From the NCBI GenBank assembly GCA_027484885.1, contig JAIXSD010000276.1, positions 1 through 5,725 of the forward strand: 5,725 nucleotides of DNA, in the 5' to 3' direction. Made by a program: the position numbers and the translations under genes. Source of the stretch: Rubrivivax sp. (GTDB lineage Bacteria; Pseudomonadota; Gammaproteobacteria; Burkholderiales; Burkholderiaceae_C). How positions within the stretch are numbered: the first letter of the stretch is position 1; each line of letters begins with the position of its first letter. Positions 1-5,725 of the stretch are shown in pieces. The notes under the pieces were generated by a model that saw only the letters and a program-made list of their open reading frames with translations, ran no database searches and was not told where the DNA came from.

Positions 1-1260
1 GCGGGCAAGGAAGTGGCCATCATGGCCGATATGCAGGGCCCCAAGATCCGCGTCGGCAAGTTCGAGAACGGCAAGATCGAGCTGATCAACGGCGAACGTT
101 TCATCCTCGACGCCGACCGCACCGAACTCGGCAATGAAGAAGCCGTGGGCCTCGATTACAAGGAACTGCCGCGCGATGTGAAGCCCGGCGACACCTTGCT
201 CCTGAACGACGGTCTGCTGGTGCTGACCGTGGAAGCGGTGCGCGGCGCGGCCGTGCACACCATCGTCAAGCTGGGCGGTGAGCTGTCCAACAACAAGGGC
301 ATCAACAAGCAGGGCGGCGGCCTGACCGCCCCGGCCCTGACCGCCAAGGACATGGAAGACATCAAGACCGCGATGAGCTTCCGCTGCGAGTACCTGGCGA
401 TCAGCTTCCCCAAGAACGCCACCGACATGGAAATGGCCCGCCAGCTGGCCAATATGGCCGGTGAGCCCTACGGCCACAAGCCCAGCATGATTGCCAAGAT
501 CGAGCGCTCGGAGGCCATCCCTCACCTCGAGGCCATCCTCAAGGCCAGCGACGGCATCATGGTCGCCCGCGGCGACCTGGCGGTTGAGGTCGGCAACGCC
601 GCTGTGCCGGCCTTGCAAAAGCGCATGATCAAGATGGCGCGTGAGCTGGACAAGGTGGCCATCACCGCCACGCAGATGATGGAGTCCATGATCGTCAACC
701 CGGTGCCGACCCGCGCCGAGGTGTCGGACGTGGCCAATGCCGTGCTGGACGGCACCGATGCGGTGATGCTGAGCGCCGAGACGGCCGCCGGCAAGTTCCC
801 GGTCGAGACCATCGAGCAGATGGCTGCCATCGCCCTGGAGGCCGAGCGCGCCGAGTTCGTCAGCCTGGACACCGATTTCGCCGGCCGCCAGTTCGGCCGC
901 ATCGATCAAAGCATCGCCATGGGTGCGCTGTTCACCGCCCATCACCTCGGTTGCAAGGCCATCCTGGCTCTGACCGAATCGGGCTCGACCGCGCTGTGGA
1001 TGAGCCGCCACCGCATCCAGGTGCCCATCTACGCCCTGACCACCCAAGAGGTCAGCCAGCGCAAGATGACGCTGTACCGCAATGTGCGCCCGCTGCTGAT
1101 GCCCAAGTTCGAGGACCGCGATGCCGCGCTGAAGGCGGCCGAGCAAATCCTGGTGGAGCAGGGCGTGCTGATGCCGGGTGACACCTATGCCATCACTTGC
1201 GGTGAGCCCATGGGCTATCCGGGTGGCACCAATATGCTCAAGGTGTGCCGCGTCGGCTGA
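1..1260 (+). CDS. pyk: Pyruvate kinase (PykA-like), 5' end cut off by window edge
   Basis: Catalyses the last step of glycolysis, phosphoenolpyruvate + ADP to pyruvate + ATP, in the cytosol. The frame is open from base 1, leaving 419 residues plus the TGA stop. By comparison with E. coli PykA (about 480 aa), roughly 60 N-terminal residues lie outside the window, so the internal GTG at 13 is not the start. Visible landmarks, counted from the first codon: DMQGPKIR at residues 10-17 (start of the B domain region); the active-site signature MIAKIERSEAI at 163-173, with the catalytic lysine K166 and metal-ligand glutamate E168; ARGDL near 189-193 with metal ligand D192; and TATQMMES with T224, followed by the highly conserved PTRAEVSDVANAVLDG stretch. 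The C-terminal effector domain is complete and includes a SGSTA loop. The wording of these motifs is closer to PykA than to PykF. The gene converges on the minus-strand ATPase gene. Identification is very secure; the choice between isozyme names is less so. Confidence 0.97.
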   Translation, partial: AGKEVAIMADMQGPKIRVGKFENGKIELINGERFILDADRTELGNEEAVGLDYKELPRDVKPGDTLLLNDGLLVLTVEAVRGAAVHTIVKLGGELSNNKGINKQGGGLTAPALTAKDMEDIKTAMSFRCEYLAISFPKNATDMEMARQLANMAGEPYGHKPSMIAKIERSEAIPHLEAILKASDGIMVARGDLAVEVGNAAVPALQKRMIKMARELDKVAITATQMMESMIVNPVPTRAEVSDVANAVLDGTDAVMLSAETAAGKFPVETIEQMAAIALEAERAEFVSLDTDFAGRQFGRIDQSIAMGALFTAHHLGCKAILALTESGSTALWMSRHRIQVPIYALTTQEVSQRKMTLYRNVRPLLMPKFEDRDAALKAAEQILVEQGVLMPGDTYAITCGEPMGYPGGTNMLKVCRVG

Positions 1261-1267
1261 GGTTTGT

Positions 1268-1287
1268 GGCCCGCTGAAGTGCGGGCC
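1268..1287 (+). terminator. Hairpin after pyk, probable transcription terminator
   Basis: A perfect 7-bp GC stem, GGCCCGC (1268-1274) with GCGGGCC (1281-1287), closes a 6-nt TGAAGT loop and begins 7 nt after the pyk stop. The tail CAATCTTGCTT is only moderately T-rich, so termination may be weak or assisted. It lies between convergent genes and could also slow transcripts arriving from the minus strand. Confidence 0.5.
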
Positions 1288-1301
1288 CAATCTTGCTTGC
1301 T

Positions 1302-1319
1302 CCGAGCAGCCTCGCTCGG
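1302..1319 (-). terminator. Hairpin after the minus-strand ATPase gene, possible terminator
   Basis: The perfect 6-bp inverted repeat CCGAGC (1302-1307) / GCTCGG (1314-1319) has a 6-nt loop and lies 7 nt beyond the stop codon of the minus-strand gene. There is no T-tract on the minus strand after it, so calling it a terminator rests on position and symmetry only. Confidence 0.35.
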
Positions 1320-1326
1320 TCTCATA

Positions 1327-2346
1327 TCAGGCGTTCTGCGCGCTCTTGATCAGCGCTGCGATGCGCGGCGTCATGTGCGTCGGCACCAGCTCCACCTCGG
1401 TGTGAGCGCGTGCGAAGACGCGGAACAGCTCGTCGGTGAAGCCGTGGCCCACGTCTTCCACGCCCTCGAAGCTGACCTCGGCCCGCTTGAACTGCGGCAG
1501 CCGCGCCGCCACGCGGCGGGCCTGTGCGCGTGAATCGAGCGCCTGGCCGGGGCCGGCCAGCAGGCGCAGATTGATGGTGGTGCGGTCGAATTCGATGCCG
1601 TCGCCGGCCAGGCTCCAGGATTCCATCACCTGGTCCAGGGTGCGCTTGGTGTCCAGGGCAATCGCCATATAGATGGAGCTGCCCTGGCGCGGCAGCGGTT
1701 TGCCTTTTTGCCAGCCGGTGCTCTCCCAGGCGCGGCGCTGAAAAGCGGTGCCGTTGGCGTGGATGTCGAAGACATCGGCCAGCTGCGAGCTGAAGAACAG
1801 GCCGCGGCCGGTGTGCATCTCGGGCTGGCTGGTCAGCCGGCCCTTGCTCAGCTCCAGCATGGCGTGCTGGGCATCGGCGATGTCGAAGGCCGAACAGATC
1901 TTGTCGAACACGCCGCAGCCATCGTCGGACACCAGCAGCTGCACATGGCTGGGCGTCTGGCGCAGCGAGACGGTGACGCTGCTGCCGCCGCTGTGGTCGG
2001 CCGCGTTGTTGACCAACTCGGTGAAGCCATGCTGGATCATGCGCGCCACATGGGGCGGCAGGTCGAAGTGGGGCGCAAAGTCACGCTGCCAGGGGATGTC
2101 TTCCTGCAAACCATGCAAGGTGTAGGAGCGCGCCACCTGGCGCAGCAAGCCCGGGCCGTAGACCGGCCGCCGGCTGCTGCCGGAGCGCACCAGCCAGTGG
2201 GCATCGACCAGGCGGCGCAGCGCAGCCAGTGCCGAGCGGTGGCTGGCGCCGGTGCGTTCCTCCAGATGCTGGGCCAGGTCGTGCGAATGCTCGCGCGCGG
2301 CGGCGGTGATCCAGAGGGTCAGCTGGTCAAGTGCGAGTCGTGTCAT
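1327..2346 (-). CDS. Winged-helix / GHKL ATPase / STAS-like (DUF4325) fusion protein
   Basis: A 339-residue, probably cytosolic protein; no signal peptide or membrane segment is visible. Residues ~5-70 look like a winged helix: a helical pair around HDLAQHLEERTG and SHRSALAALRRLVDAHWLV, then a basic turn SGSSRRPVYG. Residues ~95-230 form a GHKL (histidine-kinase-like) ATPase. Its N box is FTELVNNAADHSGG (E110, N114, D117, H118), its G1 box DDGCGVF (D141-G145), its G2 box HTGRGLFFSS (G180, G182), and GSSIYMAIA near 222-230 fits the last ATP-contact strand. Residues ~260-336 match the STAS-like DUF4325 pattern: SRAQARR at 272-278, then FEGVEDVGHGFTDELFRVF at 293-311. The ATG at 2346 is chosen because minus-strand GGAG sits 8 nt before it; the upstream in-frame GTG at 2412 adds 22 residues without homologous character. 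In partner-switching systems such ATPases phosphorylate STAS antagonists, but here both are on one chain. A regulatory role is inferred, with substrate and target unknown. No histidine-kinase phosphoacceptor domain is seen. Confidence 0.85.
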   Translation of the reverse strand: MTRLALDQLTLWITAAAREHSHDLAQHLEERTGASHRSALAALRRLVDAHWLVRSGSSRRPVYGPGLLRQVARSYTLHGLQEDIPWQRDFAPHFDLPPHVARMIQHGFTELVNNAADHSGGSSVTVSLRQTPSHVQLLVSDDGCGVFDKICSAFDIADAQHAMLELSKGRLTSQPEMHTGRGLFFSSQLADVFDIHANGTAFQRRAWESTGWQKGKPLPRQGSSIYMAIALDTKRTLDQVMESWSLAGDGIEFDRTTINLRLLAGPGQALDSRAQARRVAARLPQFKRAEVSFEGVEDVGHGFTDELFRVFARAHTEVELVPTHMTPRIAALIKSAQNA

Positions 2347-2354
2347 GCGTGGGG

Positions 2355-2358
2355 CTCC
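2355..2358 (-). promoter_or_regulatory. Ribosome-binding site deciding the start of the ATPase/STAS-like gene
   Basis: On the minus strand GGAG lies 8 nt upstream of the ATG at 2346-2344. The alternative GTG at 2412 lacks a comparable site, which supports the shorter protein. Confidence 0.6.
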
Positions 2359-2482
2359 ATGCGTGCAGTGTGACCAGGGTTGGCCCCCGTGAAGGCGTGA
2401 ACAAAAGGGCACAGCGAGCCTAAATGCTTGTCAACATTGGCACAAGCGAGGCTGCCCGGGCTGTGGCGCGCCGGCCCGCCGC

Positions 2483-2488
2483 TAGAAT
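2483..2488 (+). promoter_or_regulatory. Candidate -10 element for fba
   Basis: TAGAAT within GCCGCTAGAATCC resembles a sigma-70 -10 box (TATAAT) and would place the transcript start near 2495, giving a leader of about 100 nt before the aldolase ATG. No convincing -35 hexamer is present 16-18 bp upstream. The similar GCCGCCTAAAATCC precedes purC in this window, which raises the odds slightly. Confidence 0.4.
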
Positions 2489-2496
2489 CCGCGCCA

Positions 2497-2512
2497 GTTA
2501 CAACGCGGTTAC
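2497..2512 (+). repeat. Short direct repeat GTTAC x2, one helical turn apart
   Basis: GTTAC occurs at 2497-2501 and 2508-2512, an 11-bp period that puts both copies on the same DNA face. It lies immediately downstream of the candidate fba -10 box, a position suitable for a repressor. A 5-bp repeat can arise by chance. Confidence 0.3.
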
Positions 2513-2528
2513 GGCGCGCGCTTCGTCA

Positions 2529-2568
2529 TCAATCGGCGGATGATGGGCCGCTAGGCTGCGTCAATCGG
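2529..2568 (+). repeat. Direct repeat TCAATCGG x2 in the fba leader
   Basis: The octamer TCAATCGG is present at 2529-2536 and 2561-2568, 32 bp apart (about three helical turns). The first copy overlaps a small hairpin, TCATC (2526-2530) with GATGA (2539-2543). The spacing is compatible with a dimeric regulator or with leader RNA structure; neither is demonstrated. Confidence 0.35.
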
Positions 2569-2581
2569 ATTTCAAACTCCC

Positions 2582-2585
2582 GGAG
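2582..2585 (+). promoter_or_regulatory. Ribosome-binding site deciding the fba start
   Basis: GGAG is separated by 7 nt from the ATG at 2593. It excludes the in-frame upstream extension back to 2428, which would run through the promoter-like region and has no aldolase character. Confidence 0.8.
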
Positions 2586-2592
2586 AACTTCC

Positions 2593-3657
2593 ATGGCTCT
2601 CGTTTCTATGCGCCAACTGCTGGACCATGCCGCCGAACACGGCTACGGCATCCCGGCCTTCAACGTCAACAACCTCGAGCAGGTCCAGGCCGTGATGGCC
2701 GCCGCCGATGAAGTCGGCGCCCCGGTGATCCTGCAGGCCAGCGCTGGCGCCCGCAAGTACGCTGGCGAGCCTTTCATCAAGCATCTGATCCAGGCTGCGG
2801 CCGAGATGTACCCGCACATCCCCCTGGTCATGCACCAGGACCATGGCACCAGCCCCAAGATCTGCCAGGGCGCCATCGACCTGGGCTTCGGCTCGGTGAT
2901 GATGGACGGCTCGCTGATGGAAGACGGCAAGACGCCCTCGTCCTTCGAATACAACATGGACGTGACCCGCCGCGTCGTCGAGATGGCGCACAAGGTCGGC
3001 GTCACCGTCGAGGGCGAGCTGGGCTGCCTGGGCAATCTGGAAACCGGCGATGCCGGCGAGGAAGACGGCATCGGCGCCGTCGGCAAGCTGGACCACAGCC
3101 AGATGCTGACCGACCCGGAAGAAGCTGCCACCTTCGTCAAGGCCACCCAGCTGGACGCGCTGGCCATCGCCATCGGCACCAGCCACGGCGCTTACAAGTT
3201 CAGCCGCAAGCCCACCGGCGACATCCTGGCCATCAGCCGCGTCAAGGAAATCCACAAGCGCATCCCCAACACCCATCTGGTGATGCACGGCTCCTCGAGC
3301 GTGCCGCAAGAGCTGCTGGCCATCATCAACCAGTACGGCGGCCAGATGAAGGAAACCTTCGGCGTGCCAATCGAAGAGATCCAGGAAGCCATCAAGCATG
3401 GCGTGCGCAAGATCAATATCGACACCGACATCCGCCTGGCCATGACCGGCGCGGTGCGACGTTTTCTCGCCGAGAACCCCGACAAGTTCGATGCCCGCGA
3501 GTGGCTCAAGCCGGCCCGCGAGGCCGCCAAGGCCGTGTGCAAGCAGCGTTATCTGGAGTTCGGTTGCGAAGGCCAGGCCGGCAAGATCCAGCCGCGCACG
3601 CTGGTGGATATTGCTGCGGCTTACGCCCGCGGCGAGCTGAACCAGATCGTTCAGTAA
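2593..3657 (+). CDS. fba: Class II fructose-1,6-bisphosphate aldolase (CbbA/Calvin subtype)
   Basis: Zinc-dependent cytosolic aldolase that interconverts fructose-1,6-bisphosphate with dihydroxyacetone phosphate and glyceraldehyde-3-phosphate, serving glycolysis and gluconeogenesis. The 354 residues are full length for the Calvin-type class II family. Landmarks: the N-terminal [11 protein letters not shown] at 20-30; HQDHG at 81-85 with the proposed catalytic D83 and zinc ligand H84; the EGELG loop at 140-144; GTSHGAYK at 195-202 with zinc ligand H198; MHGSS at 231-235 with H232; and the phosphate-binding KINIDTD at 273-279. Residue roles are transferred from the E. coli enzyme by motif, not measured. 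The start is fixed by GGAG 7 nt upstream. The subtype name does not imply CO2 fixation, as many heterotrophic betaproteobacteria carry it and no other cbb gene is visible. The gene is divergent from the ATPase/STAS-like gene, ends at a strong terminator, and is probably transcribed on its own. No defect is seen. Confidence 0.97.
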   Translation: MALVSMRQLLDHAAEHGYGIPAFNVNNLEQVQAVMAAADEVGAPVILQASAGARKYAGEPFIKHLIQAAAEMYPHIPLVMHQDHGTSPKICQGAIDLGFGSVMMDGSLMEDGKTPSSFEYNMDVTRRVVEMAHKVGVTVEGELGCLGNLETGDAGEEDGIGAVGKLDHSQMLTDPEEAATFVKATQLDALAIAIGTSHGAYKFSRKPTGDILAISRVKEIHKRIPNTHLVMHGSSSVPQELLAIINQYGGQMKETFGVPIEEIQEAIKHGVRKINIDTDIRLAMTGAVRRFLAENPDKFDAREWLKPAREAAKAVCKQRYLEFGCEGQAGKIQPRTLVDIAAAYARGELNQIVQ

Positions 3658-3684
3658 GCAAGACCGAGGACGCCCCTCAGGCCC

Positions 3685-3724
3685 AGGCCCGCCCGGTTCG
3701 CGCCCGGCGGGCCTTTGCGTTTTT
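3685..3724 (+). terminator. Rho-independent terminator of fba
   Basis: A 9-bp stem pairs AGGCCCGCC (3685-3693) with GGCGGGCCT (3706-3714) around a 12-nt loop, followed by the T-rich tail TTTGCGTTTTT (3714-3724). It starts 28 nt after the aldolase stop. Stem strength plus T-tract make this the best terminator in the window, and it separates fba from purC. Confidence 0.78.
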
Positions 3725-3740
3725 GAATGCCGCCTAAAAT
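3713..3740 (+). promoter_or_regulatory. Candidate purC promoter
   Basis: TAAAAT at 3735-3740 is a five-of-six match to the sigma-70 -10 box. A weak -35 such as CTTTGC (3713-3718) lies 16 bp upstream, within the tail of the fba terminator. The predicted transcript start near 3747 gives a leader of about 22 nt to the ATG at 3769 and makes the earlier in-frame ATG at 3727 untranslatable from this promoter. Confidence 0.45.
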
Positions 3741-3757
3741 CCCGGCCAATATTTTCC

Positions 3758-3760
3758 GGA
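3758..3760 (+). promoter_or_regulatory. Weak ribosome-binding site supporting the purC start at 3769
   Basis: GGA lies 8 nt before the ATG at 3769. The other in-frame ATGs, at 3727 and 3760, have no purine-rich site at a suitable distance, and only the 3769 start gives the usual MTAAL-type N-terminus. Confidence 0.5.
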
Positions 3761-3768
3761 TGCCTACC

Positions 3769-4668
3769 ATGACCGCTGCCTTGTTGAACTCGACCCTCAC
3801 CTCCTTGCCCCTGATCGCACGTGGCAAGGTGCGCGAAAACTATGCGGTGGGCGAGGACCGCATCCTGATGATCGCCAGCGATCGCATCTCGGCCTACGAC
3901 GTCATCATGGGCGAGCCGATTCCCGGCAAGGGCGAGTTGCTGACGCGCATGGCCTTGTTCTGGTTCGACAAGCTCGATGGCATCGTGCCCAACCACCTGA
4001 CCGGTGATGACCCGCTGTCGGTGGTGACGGCCGAGGAGCAAGCCCAGGTGCGCGGCCGCTCCATGCTGGTCAAGCGCCTCAAGCCCTTGCCGGTCGAGGC
4101 CGTCGTGCGCGGCTATCTGGCTGGCAGCGGCTGGGCCGAGTACAAGACCAATGGTCAGGTCTGCGGCGTGCAACTGCCGGCCGGCTTGAAGAACGCGTCC
4201 AAGCTGCCCGCGCCCATCTTCACCCCGGCCACCAAGGCCGAGATGGGCGACCACGACGAGAACATCAGCTTCGACAAGATGGTCGACATCATCGGCCTGG
4301 ACCTCGCCACCCGCGTGCGCGACATCTCGATCCAGCTCTACCAGCGCGCCGCCGATTACGCGCTGACCCAAGGCATCATCATTGCCGACACCAAGTTTGA
4401 GTTCGGCCTTGACGCCGATGGCACCCTGACCTTGATGGACGAGGTGCTGACGCCCGACTCCTCGCGCTACTGGCCGGTGGAAAGCTATGCCGAAGGCATC
4501 AACCCGCCCAGCTATGACAAGCAGTTCTTGCGCGACTGGCTGGAGGCAGCCCAAGTCGACGGCAAGCCCTGGGGCAAGACCGCGCCGGCCCCGGCCCTGC
4601 CGGCCGAGGTGATCGAGAAGACCGCCGCCAAGTACGCCGAAGCGCTGCAGCGCCTGACCCAGTCATGA
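3769..4668 (+). CDS. purC: Phosphoribosylaminoimidazole-succinocarboxamide (SAICAR) synthase
   Basis: Ligates aspartate to CAIR using ATP to form SAICAR in de novo purine synthesis, in the cytosol. The 299 residues correspond to the longer form of the enzyme (about 300 aa, as in yeast Ade1) rather than the ~237-aa E. coli form. Landmarks: [12 protein letters not shown] at 17-28, the glycine-containing nucleotide-binding start; [19 protein letters not shown] at 37-55; the first family signature [19 protein letters not shown] at 107-125; the second signature [10 protein letters not shown] at 204-213; and [15 protein letters not shown] at 222-236. I chose the ATG at 3769 over 3727 and 3760, because of the spacing to GGA and because the candidate promoter overlaps the upstream codons. 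The stop overlaps the start of the next gene by 4 bp (ATGA), so the two are probably cotranslated. In many Burkholderiales purE and purK follow purC; they do not immediately follow here. All expected motifs are intact. Confidence 0.97.
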   Translation: MTAALLNSTLTSLPLIARGKVRENYAVGEDRILMIASDRISAYDVIMGEPIPGKGELLTRMALFWFDKLDGIVPNHLTGDDPLSVVTAEEQAQVRGRSMLVKRLKPLPVEAVVRGYLAGSGWAEYKTNGQVCGVQLPAGLKNASKLPAPIFTPATKAEMGDHDENISFDKMVDIIGLDLATRVRDISIQLYQRAADYALTQGIIIADTKFEFGLDADGTLTLMDEVLTPDSSRYWPVESYAEGINPPSYDKQFLRDWLEAAQVDGKPWGKTAPAPALPAEVIEKTAAKYAEALQRLTQS

Positions 4669-5725
4669 GCGGCGCCAGCCGCCGCCCCTCGGGCAAGCGA
4701 GCTGCGGGCGCCGCACCTGCGCCGGCGGCGGGCGAGGCGATCAAGAACCGTCTGCTCGCCCGCATCGAGGCCGAGATCGCTGCTGCCACCAACCAGACCC
4801 AATCGGCTTGCGCGCGCGCGCGCCGTGCCCTGCTGCTGGCCCGCCATGGCCGCATGGAGCAGGCGCGCAGCGAGCTGACGGGCTTGCACCAGCTGGCCTT
4901 CCAGCACCCCCATCCCGAGCTCGGCGCCTGGCTGCATTTCGCCGAAGGGCTGATGAGCTACTACACCGATTTCAGCAGCTCCTCACACGAAAAGATCGCC
5001 CGCGCCCAGCAGATCGCCCGAGCGGCCGGTCTGGCTGATCTGGAGGCGCTCAGCGCCGCCTGGCTGTCCCAGCTGGCCTATGTGCGCCATGCCGAAGACG
5101 AGATGCTGGCGCAAGCGTCGCTGTGCGATCGCCTGGCCGCGGCCGACGATCACGGCGCCCGTTACCGCCTGTGCATGACCCTGGGCTTGGCCCATCAGCA
5201 TGCCGACCTCAATGCCGAGGCCATCGCCTGGTACTCGCACGCCCGCCGCCATGCGCTCAGCGATGGCGATGATGCCTCGCTGTCGGCGCTCATGTACAAC
5301 ATGGCCGAGATGCGCACCGCGCAGGCGCGCCGTGCCAGCCTGTCGGAGGCCGTCAAGGCCGGTGAGGGTCTGCTGCTCGGTGCCGATTCGATCAAGCATT
5401 ACGACGCGGCCATGGGCGGCTCGGTCATGCCCGATCTGACGCCGCTGCTGCGGGCCCAGATCCTGGTGGTGGAAGGGCAGTTCGCCCAGGCGCTGGAGCT
5501 GTACGAAGCCCATTTGCCGCAGGCCATGGCCAATGGCCTGGCGCGACTGGGCAGCAGCTTGCTGGCCGACCTGGCCTGGTGCAGGGTCAATTTGGGCCAG
5601 CAGGAGCGGGCGCTGATGCAGGCACGCGAGTCCGAGTTCGAGCTCGATGCGCACTGCGATGTGGACGACCGCGCCGCCACGCACAGCCGCTTGTCTCAGG
5701 TGTATGCGGCCCTCGGTCAGGCCGA
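4665..5725 (+). CDS. TPR-like helical-repeat protein, 3' end cut off by window edge
   Basis: The frame opens with ATG at 4665, overlapping the purC stop, and stays open for 353 codons to the window edge without a stop. Residues 1-25 are a low-complexity Ser/Arg/Ala/Pro head with no signal-peptide hydrophobic core. From ~27 onward the protein is all-helical in character, with repeating ~35-40-residue helical pairs resembling tetratricopeptide repeats: around 46-80 ([20 protein letters not shown]), 85-120, 126-160, 166-200 ([21 protein letters not shown]), 206-236, 262-295 ([20 protein letters not shown]) and 299-330 ([21 protein letters not shown]). No catalytic motif is visible. Such repeats usually mediate protein contacts, and in larger proteins they often precede an output domain (for example GGDEF or a kinase), which could lie beyond the edge. 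No Shine-Dalgarno site precedes the ATG, so translation likely depends on ribosomes finishing purC. G/C-rich third positions match the neighbours, arguing against recent transfer. Existence is secure; function is unknown. Confidence 0.85.
   Translation, partial: MSGASRRPSGKRAAGAAPAPAAGEAIKNRLLARIEAEIAAATNQTQSACARARRALLLARHGRMEQARSELTGLHQLAFQHPHPELGAWLHFAEGLMSYYTDFSSSSHEKIARAQQIARAAGLADLEALSAAWLSQLAYVRHAEDEMLAQASLCDRLAAADDHGARYRLCMTLGLAHQHADLNAEAIAWYSHARRHALSDGDDASLSALMYNMAEMRTAQARRASLSEAVKAGEGLLLGADSIKHYDAAMGGSVMPDLTPLLRAQILVVEGQFAQALELYEAHLPQAMANGLARLGSSLLADLAWCRVNLGQQERALMQARESEFELDAHCDVDDRAATHSRLSQVYAALGQA
4810..4821 (+). repeat. Uninterrupted (GC)6 dinucleotide tract inside the TPR-like gene
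   Basis: Twelve bases of alternating GC encode part of the ACARARRA segment near residues 49-53. Gain or loss of one dinucleotide would shift the reading frame early in the gene. In a genome this GC-rich, such a tract may be incidental. Confidence 0.6.

Noticed and set aside
1708..2373. A 221-codon plus-strand open frame inside the ATPase/STAS-like gene
   Set aside because: It is antisense to clear N, G1 and G2 ATPase motifs on the minus strand, and its own translation is alanine/glycine-rich without motifs.
2428..2592. In-frame N-terminal extension of the aldolase
   Set aside because: The 55 extra codons have no aldolase similarity and cross the promoter-like region, while a good ribosome-binding site directly precedes the ATG at 2593.
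3727..3768. Upstream ATG starts for purC at 3727 and 3760
   Set aside because: Neither has a ribosome-binding site. The first overlaps the -10 box, and the extra residues are absent from the usual purC N-terminus.
2572..4554. A 660-codon minus-strand open frame opposite fba and purC
   Set aside because: It lies antisense to two unmistakable enzymes, has a low-complexity Gly/His/Asp/Gln-rich translation with no family character, and is explained by the codon bias of the plus-strand genes in high-GC DNA.
4983..5684. A 233-codon minus-strand open frame opposite the TPR-like gene
   Set aside because: The plus-strand frame from 4665 has better protein-like periodicity, is coupled to purC and is open to the edge. 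The minus frame is Gln/Gly/His/Arg-rich as expected for a shadow.
1..5725. CRISPR array, tRNA, insertion sequence or defence island
   Set aside because: I saw no regularly spaced repeats, tRNA-like cloverleaf, transposase, terminal inverted repeats or defence-gene cluster. The sequence is almost entirely accounted for by the five genes.

Overview
The window reads as a high-GC betaproteobacterial chromosome, most likely order Burkholderiales (Rubrivivax/Roseateles/Leptothrix-like). The evidence is the strong G/C bias at third codon positions, protein sequences typical of that group, and the neighbourhood of pyruvate kinase, class II aldolase and purC. The genus is inferred; nothing in the window names it. 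Both edges cut through genes.

Layout: (1) 1-1260, plus strand: pyruvate kinase lacking its first ~60 residues. (2) 1261-1326: a short convergent intergenic stretch with two hairpins. (3) 1327-2346, minus strand: a 339-residue protein with a winged-helix-like N-terminus, a GHKL-type ATPase domain and a C-terminal STAS-like DUF4325 domain. (4) 2347-2592: a 246-bp divergent regulatory region with promoter-like elements, two pairs of short direct repeats and the aldolase ribosome-binding site. (5) 2593-3657, plus: class II fructose-bisphosphate aldolase, followed by a good intrinsic terminator at 3685-3724 that almost touches a purC promoter. (6) 3769-4668, plus: SAICAR synthase (purC). (7) 4665-5725, plus: an alanine- and leucine-rich, all-helical, TPR-like protein that overlaps the purC stop by 4 bp (ATGA) and runs off the right edge. 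No stretch of more than 300 bp lacks a gene.

Pyruvate kinase and aldolase belong to central carbon metabolism and purC to de novo purine synthesis. These are ordinary housekeeping genes that often lie together in Burkholderiales. The two unusual items are the ATPase/STAS-like gene, inserted in reverse orientation between pyk and fba, and the TPR-like gene translationally joined to purC where purE/purK are commonly found. The first looks like a signalling protein that fuses a kinase-type ATPase and an antagonist-like domain in one chain, with a probable DNA-binding head; its target cannot be read from this window. I see no mobile element, CRISPR array, tRNA or rRNA, and no multigene defence system. 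If the window holds something undescribed, the ATPase/STAS-like protein and the TPR-like gene are the candidates.
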